From Neobacillus sp. PS3-12 (GTDB taxonomy: Bacteria; Bacillota; Bacilli; Bacillales; Cytobacillaceae): a DNA stretch of 64,000 nucleotides. The position numbers and the translations under genes are program-made. The stretch's first letter is position 1. Each line of letters starts with the position of its first letter. The DNA lies in assembly GCF_030915385.1 (NCBI RefSeq), contig NZ_CP133268.1, positions 558,001 through 622,000 of the forward strand. The letters are read 5' to 3'. A model generated the notes under the pieces. The model saw only the letters and a program-made list of their open reading frames with translations, was not told the DNA's origin and ran no database searches. This document shows, piece after piece, positions 8,333 through 17,170 of this stretch.

Positions 8333-9235
8333 TTGAAGGAAATGTCACGTATTAAAACGGTCAGCCTTATTGGTTTTCTTGTGGTTGTATGGGGTATTTC
8401 CTGGCCTATTTATAAAATTGCCTTGAACTTTACCCCTCCTCTATTGTTTGCGGGAATGAGAACTCTTTTTGGCGGTCTTTTACTGGCTATTCTGTTAATC
8501 TCGAGACGGGATAAGATTTGCTGGAAAGAAAATTGGCGGATTTACATGATATCAGCCCTTTTTAATGTTATTTTATTTTTCGCTCTACAAACTATCGGTC
8601 TGATGTATCTGCCATCAGGTTTATTCTCGGTATTGGTCTACCTGCAGCCAGTTTTGGTAGGTTTATTAGCTTGGCTTTGGCTTGGTGAATCGATGTCACT
8701 ATTAAAGGTGATCGGTTTATTAATTGGATTTGTGGGTGTGGCTACGGTAAGTTCCAGTGGATTTTCCGGGCATATTGCGATGATTGGAATTATTTTAGCC
8801 CTATTAACCGGGATCAGCTGGTCAATTGGTACCGTTTTTGTAAAAAGGATCGCCCACAAAGTCGATTCGATGTGGCTTACGGCCTTCCAATTTATCATTG
8901 GAGGAATTTTCCTTACTGGCCTGGGGACGGGAGTAGAGAATTATGCAGATATCGTTTGGAATGGTGCATACCTGTCGGGTTTACTTTTTGGTTCTATTTT
9001 AGGGGTCTCAGCTAGCTGGATCGCTTATTTTACACTTGTTAATAATGGAGATGCCAGTAAAGTAGCATCCTTTACTTTTTTAGTTCCCTTGATAGCCGTT
9101 TTTACCAGTACGCTATTTTTGCATGAAGCTTTTACAACAAACCTTTTATTTGGACTTGTATTCATCGTTGTCAGTATTTATTTGGTCAACCGTAAACCGA
9201 GTCTTAAAAAGCAACAGATTGAACAAGCCATTTAA
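8333..9235 (+). CDS. EamA/DMT-family transporter
   Basis: A 300-residue membrane protein with ten predicted helices in two homologous halves, the arrangement of EamA (drug/metabolite transporter) permeases. Each half shows the family pattern: VVWGISWPIYKIA near the start, PSGLFSVLVYLQPVLVGLLA in the first half and TGISWSIGTVFVKR then TFLVPLIAV in the second. Substrates of the family are amino acids, purines and similar small metabolites; none can be assigned. I prefer the TTG at 8333 because GAAGGAAG is seven bases ahead; the ATG four codons later is too close to a Shine-Dalgarno. It lies upstream of a LysR gene but a terminator separates them. Confidence 0.85.
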   Translation: MKEMSRIKTVSLIGFLVVVWGISWPIYKIALNFTPPLLFAGMRTLFGGLLLAILLISRRDKICWKENWRIYMISALFNVILFFALQTIGLMYLPSGLFSVLVYLQPVLVGLLAWLWLGESMSLLKVIGLLIGFVGVATVSSSGFSGHIAMIGIILALLTGISWSIGTVFVKRIAHKVDSMWLTAFQFIIGGIFLTGLGTGVENYADIVWNGAYLSGLLFGSILGVSASWIAYFTLVNNGDASKVASFTFLVPLIAVFTSTLFLHEAFTTNLLFGLVFIVVSIYLVNRKPSLKKQQIEQAI

Positions 9236-9253
9236 TAATTGTTTGAAATAGAG

Positions 9254-9278
9254 GCATAGCCAAGCGCTATGCTTTTTT
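9254..9278 (+). terminator. Terminator after the EamA transporter gene
   Basis: The arms GCATAGC and GCTATGC enclose a five-base loop and are followed by six T. It ends the transporter transcript before the LysR gene at 9418. Confidence 0.85.
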
Positions 9279-9417
9279 ATTTGAAAAAGAATAAAATTTT
9301 ACTATTATTTATGACAAAATATTGCAAATTGCTTTATAATTTGAATATTCCATTACAAATAAAGTTTCATTTCTAATCCATATAGTTTTTCGATTATGTT
9401 TCAAAGGGGAGAAAAAT

Positions 9418-10305
9418 TTGGATAATGAACAATTATTGACTTTTATTAATGTATCGGATTTAAAAAATTACTCTCGCGCTGCGGAACACTTAAACTTAAC
9501 CCAGCCTGCAGTTACAGCAAGAATACAAAAGCTTGAATTGGAATTGAATTGCAGACTCTTCTTGCGAGATGGAAAAAAGATATCTCTTTCAGAAGAAGGA
9601 TTGGCCTTGCTACCTTTTGCTCAAAAAATAGTCAACTATATGAATGAAGCTAAACAAGCAATCGATACTTTGAAAATTCCATCCTTAACCATCGGATTAT
9701 CACCTGCCATTTCTGTTTCTGTCCTTTTTCAAGTATTATCGCTATTACGTGAAAAGAACCAGTTTTTATTCGATATTGTCGAAGCAGAAGATTCGACTGA
9801 AATAGCTAAGATGGTTACAGAGGGAAGGGTCGATATTGGACTCGTTAGAAACGTGGTTCAATTTGCGGATCTTGAATCAAAGTATCTGTTCCTTGAAAAA
9901 TACAAATTTATTGTAGGTAAGAACCACGAATTAGCAGCTAAACCTGTCATTTCTTTGAAGGATTTAATTGGCCAAACGATGATTTGCTACCGTAGGCAAA
10001 CCCCTATTGCTGTAAAAATTGATGAAAAGTTAGTTGGCGTTGAAAAACTAAAACGTATTGAAGTCGGCGGATTTGAAATGGTAAAATTCATGGTAAAAAA
10101 TAATTGGGGATTCAGTATCATTTCAGAACTTGCGTTAGGAAATGATAAAGAAGATGTGCCCAATCAGCTGAGGGTCATCCCTTTTCCCGAATTTAATGAT
10201 CTTACCTTTCATATAACAGGAATTTACAAAAAGGATTCACCAAAATTGGAAAACCTACAGTTGTTTTTAGATTACTTTGAATCAACTCTACAAACACTGC
10301 AATAA
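9418..10305 (+). CDS. LysR-type transcriptional regulator
   Basis: A 295-residue LysR protein: HTH with NYSRAAEHLNLTQPAVTARIQKL in the first 40 residues, then the effector domain. Translation starts at TTG 9418 with AAGGGGAG seven bases ahead. The sequence resembles the metabolic LysR members of Bacillus (CitR/CysL-like) but I cannot assign a target. No gene is divergent from it; the EamA transporter is codirectional upstream and the DUF438 gene is convergent. The 180-base leader is A+T rich with several poly-T and poly-A runs, and may hold its own operator. Confidence 0.85.
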   Translation: MDNEQLLTFINVSDLKNYSRAAEHLNLTQPAVTARIQKLELELNCRLFLRDGKKISLSEEGLALLPFAQKIVNYMNEAKQAIDTLKIPSLTIGLSPAISVSVLFQVLSLLREKNQFLFDIVEAEDSTEIAKMVTEGRVDIGLVRNVVQFADLESKYLFLEKYKFIVGKNHELAAKPVISLKDLIGQTMICYRRQTPIAVKIDEKLVGVEKLKRIEVGGFEMVKFMVKNNWGFSIISELALGNDKEDVPNQLRVIPFPEFNDLTFHITGIYKKDSPKLENLQLFLDYFESTLQTLQ

Positions 10306-10380
10306 ATTAACAATTCAGTGGTTTTCCCTCTAGATATTCCGCAGATTCGTAAATATTGAATAAAAATAGCAGAAAGCAAA

Positions 10381-10409
10381 TAGTCCGCAGAAGAAAACCC
10401 TGCGGACTA
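10381..10409. terminator. Bidirectional hairpin between the LysR and DUF438 genes
   Basis: A ten-base stem TAGTCCGCAG with CTGCGGACTA and a nine-base loop stands between two convergent genes. The T tract is only moderate on either side, so efficiency is uncertain. Confidence 0.6.
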
Positions 10410-10428
10410 CCAAAAATGAAAGCAGTGA

Positions 10429-11658
10429 TTAAGATAAAATTCGTTTTTCACCTTCAATTGCTTGAATAGGGTCAATGTTTTGGGTGAATTCCAGTGTCCC
10501 GATATATTGTCCATTTTCATCACGAACTGCGAAATATCGAATATAAACATATTTATCACGAAACTTAATCCAAAAATCATCACAGTCTTTCTTTCCTGCT
10601 TTAAAATCTGCCAAGAGTTCCTCAACTACATGAACACTTCTTGGCGGATGACAGTTTTGAACCGTTCGGCCGATGACTGCCTTTGTACGTGCAAATATTC
10701 TTTCCTTTCCATGCGAGAAATATCGGACAACATCCTCGTGATCTATAAAGGTGATGTCAACAGGTAAATGGTTTAACAAGAGTTCAAGCTGTTTTAATGA
10801 CAAGGTCCCTGTTTCCATTTTAATATAACCCTCCGAAATGGCTTTCTCATCCAAACCCTTCCGCTCTGGCTTCCATTCAGCCGCTGGCCCAGTCAAGCAA
10901 AAGCCAATTTCATCACTTTCATGGGCAATTTTAACCCACTCATCTTCGGTAAAATTATATAGTGCCATCGGAAAAAGAATATTTTCTTCACGATAAATCA
11001 TCCCGCTGACTTCACTAATGATATAGTTTACAGCCCCTACGACTTCTTCTTTGTCTCCACTATAATTTGTTAGTTTTAATTTTGCGAGCTTAATGGAATC
11101 ACGAATATAATCATCTATTCTCCACATATTGGTACTTGGACCGAATATTCCATACTTTTCTAAATAAGGAAAAACCAAATTCTCTTTACGGCTATAATGC
11201 TTATCGATATCAAGCATCATATTGATATCTTCAAGGAGCAAGTACACATGTTCATCTGAATCCGTTTCTGCAAACTGATTTAAATGAACTTGCAGCTTTA
11301 ATGTTATTAGTTTATCAATTTCTTTATTTTCGAGTATAAACGTATGAATCGGGTGACCTGGCTGTTCTTCAGGGTGTTGTAAGGTCTGCTCCACCTCAAT
11401 GGAATCTTTAAAGATTTCCAGGTGGTTCGCATATAAATCATGGACTTCGACAATCGAAATTCCTTCATCCTCCAAGAAATCATTTGAGAGCTGGGAAATT
11501 TCTTCAATTGTTATTTTTCCAATATAAGCGTCAAAATGTGCTTTAACCTCATGAATATTTCTGCCATTATGAAGTTCCTTAAAAATATTTCTTAATATTT
11601 CAAGTCGTTCTGGATTATTTATCGTGTGTTGTTTGCGGTTATTAATAATCTCACTCAT
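10429..11658 (-). CDS. DUF438 / hemerythrin-like / PAS protein
   Basis: A 409-residue protein of three parts. Residues about 15-85 form the DUF438 domain. Residues about 100-240 are a hemerythrin-like HHE bundle with HYSRKENLVFPYLE and IYREENILFPMA, whose His/Glu residues should bind a di-iron centre. The last part (about 290-400) is a PAS domain with VDITFIDHEDVVRYF and GRTVQNCHPPRSV. Such proteins occur among anaerobic and nitric-oxide stress genes and probably sense or handle O2 or NO. A near-consensus FNR box at 11731-11746 sits at -41.5 from a plausible -10 (TATTCT, 11709-11704), suggesting anaerobic activation. It is transcribed alone. Confidence 0.88.
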   Translation of the reverse strand: MSEIINNRKQHTINNPERLEILRNIFKELHNGRNIHEVKAHFDAYIGKITIEEISQLSNDFLEDEGISIVEVHDLYANHLEIFKDSIEVEQTLQHPEEQPGHPIHTFILENKEIDKLITLKLQVHLNQFAETDSDEHVYLLLEDINMMLDIDKHYSRKENLVFPYLEKYGIFGPSTNMWRIDDYIRDSIKLAKLKLTNYSGDKEEVVGAVNYIISEVSGMIYREENILFPMALYNFTEDEWVKIAHESDEIGFCLTGPAAEWKPERKGLDEKAISEGYIKMETGTLSLKQLELLLNHLPVDITFIDHEDVVRYFSHGKERIFARTKAVIGRTVQNCHPPRSVHVVEELLADFKAGKKDCDDFWIKFRDKYVYIRYFAVRDENGQYIGTLEFTQNIDPIQAIEGEKRILS

Positions 11659-11730
11659 AGGTTTCTCCTTTTGGGTACTTTGCTGATAACGTTTCTCAGT
11701 AAAAGAATATCACGGATAAAGTTTCATCTA

Positions 11731-11746
11731 TGTGATGTACATCATT
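11731..11746 (-). promoter_or_regulatory. FNR-like binding site before the DUF438 gene
   Basis: TGTGATGTACATCATT has the FNR/CRP layout TGTGA-N6-TCAnn, with only the outer TCACA end imperfect. Taking TATTCT at 11709-11704 (minus strand) as the -10 box, transcription would begin near 11697 and the site centre falls at -41.5, the standard activating position. Confidence 0.5.
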
Positions 11747-11817
11747 AATTAGCCGTGAATTTTTTGAAAAAAATGTGAACAAAGTACCCTTGAGATCCCC
11801 TATATTCATGATATTCT

Positions 11818-14808
11818 CTAGATCATTAAAATTTCCCGGATATCCTCTTCAGTCAACATGGTGGATGTATTTTCTGAAGAATCAATTATTTCCTCAATTA
11901 AATTTCTTTTCTTCTCTTGCAGTTCATTCATTTTTTCTTCAATTGTTCCACTGGCAACAAGCTTAATCACTTGAACGTTCTTTTTCTGACCGATCCGATA
12001 AGCACGGTCTGCTGCCTGCTCCTCAACAGCTGGATTCCACCAAATATCATATAAAATGACGGTATCAGCCCCCGTCAAGTTAAGACCAGTACCGCCTGCT
12101 TTAAGTGAAATAAGGAATAGGTCCCGCTCACCCTCGTTAAAACGATGGCAAATGTCTACCCGATCAACTGAAGGTGTTTGTCCATCTAAGTAAAAAAAAC
12201 CTCGTCCTTGAAAAGCTAGCTCCCTTCCAATAATCTCAAGCATTTTTGTAAACTGAGAAAAGATGATCACTCTTCTTCTGGAAAGCTTTGCTTCTTCAAG
12301 TAGTTGCATGAGCTGTTCAAATTTCGCTGAAGTGCCTTTATAACCATCCACAAACAATCCTGGGTGACAACAGATTTGCCTTAACCTAGTTAAACCAGCA
12401 AGGATTTTTATCCGATTTTTTCTAATCGTATCTTTGTTAAGATGCTTTAAGGTGTCATGCCTTAGTTTTGCTAAATAGGCTGCATAGAGCTTTTTCTGAT
12501 CAGCCAGTAATTCCACTGATTCAATCGATTCAATTTTTTCAGGGAACTCTTTTAAAACATCTTCCTTCATCCTTCGAAGCATGAACGGACGAATTCTCCT
12601 TGCAATTGTCTTTCTTGACAGGTGACTGTATTCCTTTAACCCTTGAAATAGTTCAGGAAAAACAACATGAAATATCGACCACAGTTCCTCCGCAGAATTC
12701 TCCACCGGTGTCCCTGTAAGGGCAAAACGATTTTCTGCCGTGATTTTTTTTACTGCCTTAGCAGTTTTAGACAACGGATTTTTAAAAGCCTGTGCTTCAT
12801 CAAAAAACACAGTATGAAAAGATTGTTTTTCGTACCATTTTACATCACTACGCAATAACGGATAGGAAGAAATGACAACGTCCTGTTTTAAAGCTTTGTT
12901 CTGGATTTTAGAACGGTTCTGTTTATTTCCATCAATCACAACTGCCCGAATTTCAGGGGCAAATTTTTTCAATTCAAAAAGCCAATTATACGTTAATGAC
13001 GACGGACAAACAATTAATATAGGGGTCTCCTTATCACGAAGTACGGATAAAACAGATACTATGAAAGTGATACTTTGCAGGGTTTTCCCGATCCCCATAT
13101 CATCCGCAAGGATTCCACCGAATCCATAACTTGCAAGATTTTTCATCCATTGATAACCCTGCTTTTGGTAGTCCCTTAACACCATTTTTAAACTTTTTGG
13201 AATTGGAAACTCCTCTTTCTTCGGATTTGAGAGGTTTTCTAAAAACTTTCGAAAAGACTCCTCAAACGTGAAAACTTTTTGTTCATCACCGAGGTCAAGA
13301 AGTCGTAATCCCTGAACTATTGGCAGGTTCAAACCTTTTTCTAAATCTTCATATTGAGAGGGCACAGCCTGCAAAAATCGTTTGATTTCTTCAAAATCCC
13401 TTTGTTCAAGAGAAAGCAAGGAGCCATCTCGCAATCGATAATATTTTCGTTTTTCCTCTAAAGCATCTAAAACATCACGGATTTCGCTATCGCTGATCCC
13501 TTTTAACTCAAATTTAAATTCAAGCCAATTGGTTCGTTCTTTTTTCAGCTTTACCCGAATGCTTGGGAAAGCAGGTCCTCGAAAAATCCGATTTTTCACG
13601 GCGATTGTTGCATAGATTTGGACAAGCCTTTGAAGTTCGGGAACTACATGATAGAGAAATTCATATTCCAGCTCTTCATTATGCAAAAAATAACCTTCTT
13701 CCGTTTTTGCAAATGAGCTGTCTTCCATTAACTTGAGAATCGCTGCTTCTTTTTTAACATCCCTGATCAATAATGTTCTTTCTTGTGGCTGTCGATTTTC
13801 CAACGGATTAAACACGATATTTTCATAGCAAAATTCTAATCCAGCAAGAAGCTTGTTATTCACTCGGTCCAAATAAAGCTTTGCAATTAGTGGTGTTTTT
13901 ACTAGTTGATTCGAGATTTTATCATCTATTTTTAGGTCACCTAATTTTTTTAATCCTGGGACCACCTTTTCAATAAAGAAGTCTACTTGTTCAGGATGAA
14001 TCGGAATGCGATTCGTTCCCACCTGCTCAATCATATGATTTAATTCCAAAAGACGTCCTGTATCCTCACTTTCAAGTGAAACGATCTTGCCTTCTGTTAA
14101 TACCATATGATAAAGGTCGAGCACGACCATTCGATTAAGTCCATTAACCTTTAAGGTATACCGATTTTCCTCTTTGAAAAACTCAAACTCCAATGGTAAT
14201 CTCTCTTCTGAAAAACTTAAACTATCGAACGTTTCACCGTTAACTTTTAGTTTAACGAATGGAGCATCTTTCAAGAGTGGAAATATCCGTTTCCATGCCG
14301 TAGGAGGAATAATTAATTGTTTTATGTCAGAATGAGCTGGTAATGGGTCATTGTAGACCTTTTCATCTTGAATGATCCTTATTAGTTCTCTCATCACCCT
14401 ATCAGATTCTTTTTCAAAGCAAAATCTCCCTGGATCGAATGTAAATGATGCCGAAAGTATAGTAGAGATTCCTTCTTTAACATTCACTAAAAAGTTTCGA
14501 ATTTGTTGAACCTCTTTTGAAGCAATTTCGAGCTCGATCCCAAGCAATTGATTAGTACCTACAGAGATAGGTTTGCATATAAAAACGACAGCCACTTCAT
14601 TTCTTGTTTCGAAATGGTTCAACCTGCCGGTAAAAGGAACAGAATGTTCATTAAACAAAGTTAAGAAACCAGTTGTCAAACTGCGATTTGTATCCTGGGT
14701 TTGTTCAGTTGGGATCGTCCCCTTTTTTGATGCTGGAAGACTGCGATTAAAACTGCAGCAATATGTTGACAATCTTTGTTGTAAGAAGCCAGCTTCGGGC
14801 AGCTGCAT
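11818..14808 (-). CDS. SNF2-family DEAD/DEAH-box helicase (main part, N terminus shifted)
   Basis: A Swi2/Snf2 ATPase of Bacillus type. The first half is the DUF3670-like accessory region. Motor motifs in order: GGILADDMGIGKTLQSI (motif I, near residue 563), DEAQAFKN (II, near 669), LTGTPVENS (III, near 697), IIFSQFTKML, LISLKAGGTGLNLT (V) and QAADRAYRIGQ (VI, near 930). It should move on duplex DNA and remodel protein-DNA complexes. The first 25-30 residues of this frame (MQLPEAGF...) are not family sequence. The natural N terminus, with a SWIM zinc finger, is in the -1 frame at 14676-15005; the A6 run at 14723-14728 (minus strand) is where the frames join. Real gene span is probably 11818-15005. 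Confidence 0.9.
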   Translation of the reverse strand: MQLPEAGFLQQRLSTYCCSFNRSLPASKKGTIPTEQTQDTNRSLTTGFLTLFNEHSVPFTGRLNHFETRNEVAVVFICKPISVGTNQLLGIELEIASKEVQQIRNFLVNVKEGISTILSASFTFDPGRFCFEKESDRVMRELIRIIQDEKVYNDPLPAHSDIKQLIIPPTAWKRIFPLLKDAPFVKLKVNGETFDSLSFSEERLPLEFEFFKEENRYTLKVNGLNRMVVLDLYHMVLTEGKIVSLESEDTGRLLELNHMIEQVGTNRIPIHPEQVDFFIEKVVPGLKKLGDLKIDDKISNQLVKTPLIAKLYLDRVNNKLLAGLEFCYENIVFNPLENRQPQERTLLIRDVKKEAAILKLMEDSSFAKTEEGYFLHNEELEYEFLYHVVPELQRLVQIYATIAVKNRIFRGPAFPSIRVKLKKERTNWLEFKFELKGISDSEIRDVLDALEEKRKYYRLRDGSLLSLEQRDFEEIKRFLQAVPSQYEDLEKGLNLPIVQGLRLLDLGDEQKVFTFEESFRKFLENLSNPKKEEFPIPKSLKMVLRDYQKQGYQWMKNLASYGFGGILADDMGIGKTLQSITFIVSVLSVLRDKETPILIVCPSSLTYNWLFELKKFAPEIRAVVIDGNKQNRSKIQNKALKQDVVISSYPLLRSDVKWYEKQSFHTVFFDEAQAFKNPLSKTAKAVKKITAENRFALTGTPVENSAEELWSIFHVVFPELFQGLKEYSHLSRKTIARRIRPFMLRRMKEDVLKEFPEKIESIESVELLADQKKLYAAYLAKLRHDTLKHLNKDTIRKNRIKILAGLTRLRQICCHPGLFVDGYKGTSAKFEQLMQLLEEAKLSRRRVIIFSQFTKMLEIIGRELAFQGRGFFYLDGQTPSVDRVDICHRFNEGERDLFLISLKAGGTGLNLTGADTVILYDIWWNPAVEEQAADRAYRIGQKKNVQVIKLVASGTIEEKMNELQEKKRNLIEEIIDSSENTSTMLTEEDIREILMI

Positions 14809-15005
14809 TTTGAAAGGATGCTGCCCTTCTCGTCACATTGAATCGTGGCATGGAAATCCTCTGAACCAATCACTGTGGCTTCGCAAAAATCGGGACTAAA
14901 ATGATTAAATTTTACTTTATTAGCATGATAAAAAGAGTCTCCTCTTTTGAAGGAGACTGTTCCGCACATTTCTTTGATTTTTTTTTCATTTAATATAATA
15001 TTCAA
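14676..15005 (-). CDS. SWIM zinc-finger N-terminal part of the SNF2 helicase
   Basis: A 109-codon frame with the SWIM motif CSCPKLASYNKDCQH (CxCx11CxH-like; zinc ligands) followed by IAAVLIAVFQHQK, which is what normally precedes the DUF3670/SNF2 region in one long Bacillus protein. It begins at TTG 15005 with AGGAGG ten bases ahead. Residues after HQK are out-of-frame. A -1 shift at the CAA-AAA-AGG run continues smoothly into KGTIPTEQTQ of the downstream frame, so a one-base deletion, a sequencing error or slippage splits one gene. In B. subtilis the two parts are separate genes (ywqB and ywqA), so genuine separation is also conceivable, although the overlap argues against it. Confidence 0.75.
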   Translation of the reverse strand: MNIILNEKKIKEMCGTVSFKRGDSFYHANKVKFNHFSPDFCEATVIGSEDFHATIQCDEKGSILSKCSCPKLASYNKDCQHIAAVLIAVFQHQKRGRSQLNKPRIQIAV

Positions 15006-15046
15006 GAGTCTGTTTCCTCCTGAGGGCTAGTCTAGACAATATTGTA

Positions 15047-15421
15047 TCATATTTTTCTCTTTTGAAAATTAAGTAACCAGCCAATACCAAACCGATCAAC
15101 AAGGTTTGCATGAAGCGCTCCCCAAAATGTTTCTTGAAGTTCCAGAGTAATCCTGCCTCCTTGGCTGAGTGAGTCATACACTTTTCTAATTTCCTCTTCA
15201 CTTTCACATTCTAAAACAATTCGGACATGATCCCCTTGATTAACTTTACTAAAAGTATCTGAAAAGTGAATGATACTGTTTCCAAAATGCAGCTCTGCAT
15301 GGAGACATTTTCCATCCCCAGTTTTCTGGATGTTTGTAATCTCCCCTCCAAATAACCCTTGATAATACTCCATGACATTGAGACAATTATCTACAAATAT
15401 GTAAGGACTGGCACTTTTCAT
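15047..15421 (-). CDS. VOC-family (PhnB-like glyoxalase fold) protein
   Basis: A 124-residue single-domain protein with the PhnB-type beta-alpha-beta-beta-beta fold: PYIFVDNCLNVMEYYQGLFGGEI at the start, LHAELHFGNSIIHFSD in the middle, and FWGALHANLVDRFGIGWLLN at the end. The vicinal oxygen chelate superfamily includes glyoxalases, dioxygenases and antibiotic-resistance proteins; PhnB-like members usually have no known substrate. The Shine-Dalgarno GGAGTG precedes the ATG at 15421. It is followed by the helicase gene on the same strand with about 40 bases between, so they may share a transcript. Confidence 0.85.
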   Translation of the reverse strand: MKSASPYIFVDNCLNVMEYYQGLFGGEITNIQKTGDGKCLHAELHFGNSIIHFSDTFSKVNQGDHVRIVLECESEEEIRKVYDSLSQGGRITLELQETFWGALHANLVDRFGIGWLLNFQKRKI

Positions 15422-15529
15422 TACAATTCACTCCAGATATATATTTCCCTTGATTTTATCACAAATGACTTAAACTATCATGTTTGTCCTTTCATAAAAA
15501 AGCGTCTCATTTTATATTTAACTCACGTT

Positions 15530-15564
15530 AAAAACCTGAACAGTTTTTACCTGTTCAGGTTTTT
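15530..15564. terminator. Strong bidirectional hairpin
   Basis: The 14-base arms AAAAACCTGAACAG (15530-15543) and CTGTTCAGGTTTTT (15551-15564) enclose a seven-base loop, with T runs on both strands. It ends the short minus-strand frame at 15582. Confidence 0.85.
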
Positions 15565-15581
15565 ACTAGGCTTTTGTGATT

Positions 15582-15749
15582 CTATGCTTGGATATAGTTC
15601 GTGTTTCTAAAATCTAAATCTGCTTGTTCGACTGCCTGCTCAAAAATAATAAAATCTTCCTCTTCCCAAATGGATAGCTGAAACTTTTCCTGTAGTTCTA
15701 AAACGATTTCTTTTGGTAAGCTTTTTGTAACATATATTAGCGGCTTCAT
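15582..15749 (-). pseudogene. Truncated N-terminal fragment of a D-2-hydroxyacid dehydrogenase
   Basis: A 55-residue frame beginning MKPLIYVTKSLPKEI and including LSIWEEED. This matches the first 33 or so residues of glyoxylate/hydroxypyruvate reductase-like enzymes (KPxxxxTKxxPxEI ... xWxED), which are normally about 320 residues. The rest, including the NAD-binding domain, is missing; the frame stops and meets a strong terminator at 15530-15564. A good ribosome binding site (GAGGGG) and terminator are retained, so it may still be expressed as a small protein. Most likely it is a deletion remnant; an independent small gene is less likely. Confidence 0.5.
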
Positions 15750-15837
15750 TTATTTTCAACCCCTCAGCTTATCGATTTACATTTAACAAAACTACTGTTA
15801 GTTATTTAGACGATAATCAATCAGCTATAGAAAACTC

Positions 15838-16947
15838 TTACCGTTCTTCAATTGGAACATATTTTCTTAATTGTGAGCCAATATATTCCGCTCTTGGACG
15901 AATAAGTCGGTTATTCGCATATTGTTCTAAAATATGTGCTGTCCAGCCTGACGTTCTGCTAACGGCAAAGATTGGAGTGAACAATTCCCTTGCAATTCCC
16001 AAGCTATGGTAAGTTGAGGCTGAGTAAAAATCAACGTTTGGAAGAAGTCCTTTTTCTTTTTGAATGATTTTGTCAATTTCCACAGACATTTCATACAATT
16101 TGTCCTGACCAGTAAGAGAAGTTAGTTTCTGTGACATCCCTTTTAGGAATTTAGCACGAGGGTCTCCTGTTTTGTATACACGATGACCAAAACCCATAAT
16201 TTTTTTCTTTTGAACCATTGCTTCATAGACATAGGATTCAACATTTTCGACTTCGCCAATTTCCTCAAGCATTTTCATTACTGCCTCATTAGCTCCGCCA
16301 TGCAACGGACCGCTTAAAGTACCAATTGCTGATACAATCCCTGCATAAATATTAGCTAATGTCCCAACTGTTACACGGGATGCAAATGTGGAAGCATTTA
16401 GTTCATGGTCTGCATGAAGAACCAATGCAGTATCCAATGATTTAATGGCCAGCTCCTCAGGCTCTTCCCCATTTAACATATATAAGAAATTCTGAGCAAA
16501 GGAAAATTCAGGCTTTGGTAAAAGAATTTCTTTTCCTTCTTTTACACGTTGGATGTTTGCCACCACTGTTGAAATTTTTGCTTGAATCTTTAATGCTTTA
16601 AGACGATTCGCTTCAGGAGACATATCATATGCATCCTCATCGTACATCTCAAGAGCGGAAATAATTGTTCGAAGCATTGCCATCGGGTGAGTATCTTTTG
16701 GAAGGGCTTTCAATAGTGAAGTTACTTCAAGAGGTAATGTTCCTTGTTGAGCAAGATCCTTCCTCAACTTAGTAAGTTCTTCTCGTGTAGGTAATACATC
16801 ATTCCATAGCAAGTATATAACTTCTTCGAAGCTTGCATTCTCAGCTAATTCATCAATATTAATCCCTCTGTAAGTTAAAACACCATCAATAATAGAACTA
16901 ATACCAGACTGTGTTGCCACTACCCCTTCTAAACCTGCTGTTGACAT
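15838..16947 (-). CDS. Citrate synthase / 2-methylcitrate synthase family
   Basis: A 369-residue citrate synthase with GVLTYRGI, the histidine motifs ADHELNAST and [13 protein letters not shown] and the catalytic Asp in NVDFYSAS, all as in the active bacterial enzymes. It makes citrate from oxaloacetate and acetyl-CoA; some members prefer propionyl-CoA and this cannot be decided by eye. GAGGAGAG stands before the ATG at 16947. It is not followed by icd and mdh as citZ is in B. subtilis, so it is probably not the main TCA enzyme but a further copy. A LysR regulator is divergent from it, mirroring the citR-citA pair 9 kb away. Confidence 0.9.
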   Translation of the reverse strand: MSTAGLEGVVATQSGISSIIDGVLTYRGINIDELAENASFEEVIYLLWNDVLPTREELTKLRKDLAQQGTLPLEVTSLLKALPKDTHPMAMLRTIISALEMYDEDAYDMSPEANRLKALKIQAKISTVVANIQRVKEGKEILLPKPEFSFAQNFLYMLNGEEPEELAIKSLDTALVLHADHELNASTFASRVTVGTLANIYAGIVSAIGTLSGPLHGGANEAVMKMLEEIGEVENVESYVYEAMVQKKKIMGFGHRVYKTGDPRAKFLKGMSQKLTSLTGQDKLYEMSVEIDKIIQKEKGLLPNVDFYSASTYHSLGIARELFTPIFAVSRTSGWTAHILEQYANNRLIRPRAEYIGSQLRKYVPIEER

Positions 16948-17114
16948 TCTACTCTCTCCTCTCAACCTCAAAAATATCAAATTTATTTAAAATATTAAAA
17001 TATCTAAAAACCTATTATAATATCGCTTTTAATAATTTTCTTAAAATTCCAACTTTTCTATACTTATACTTTACAACCTCGTAATCTATAAGTAAAATGA
17101 ATAATTAGAATATA

Positions 17115-17158
17115 TAGTATGAATAGAATGAATAAATAGTATGAATAGAATGAATAAA
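17115..17158. repeat. Perfect 22-bp tandem duplication in the divergent promoter region
   Basis: Two identical 22-base copies, 17115-17136 and 17137-17158, each containing TAGTATGAATAGAATGAAT, lie head to tail directly before the ribosome binding site of the LysR gene at 17171. They are in the 5' leader or promoter of the regulator and about 170 bases from the citrate synthase start. Confidence 0.9.
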
Positions 17159-17170
17159 TAGGAGCCTATT

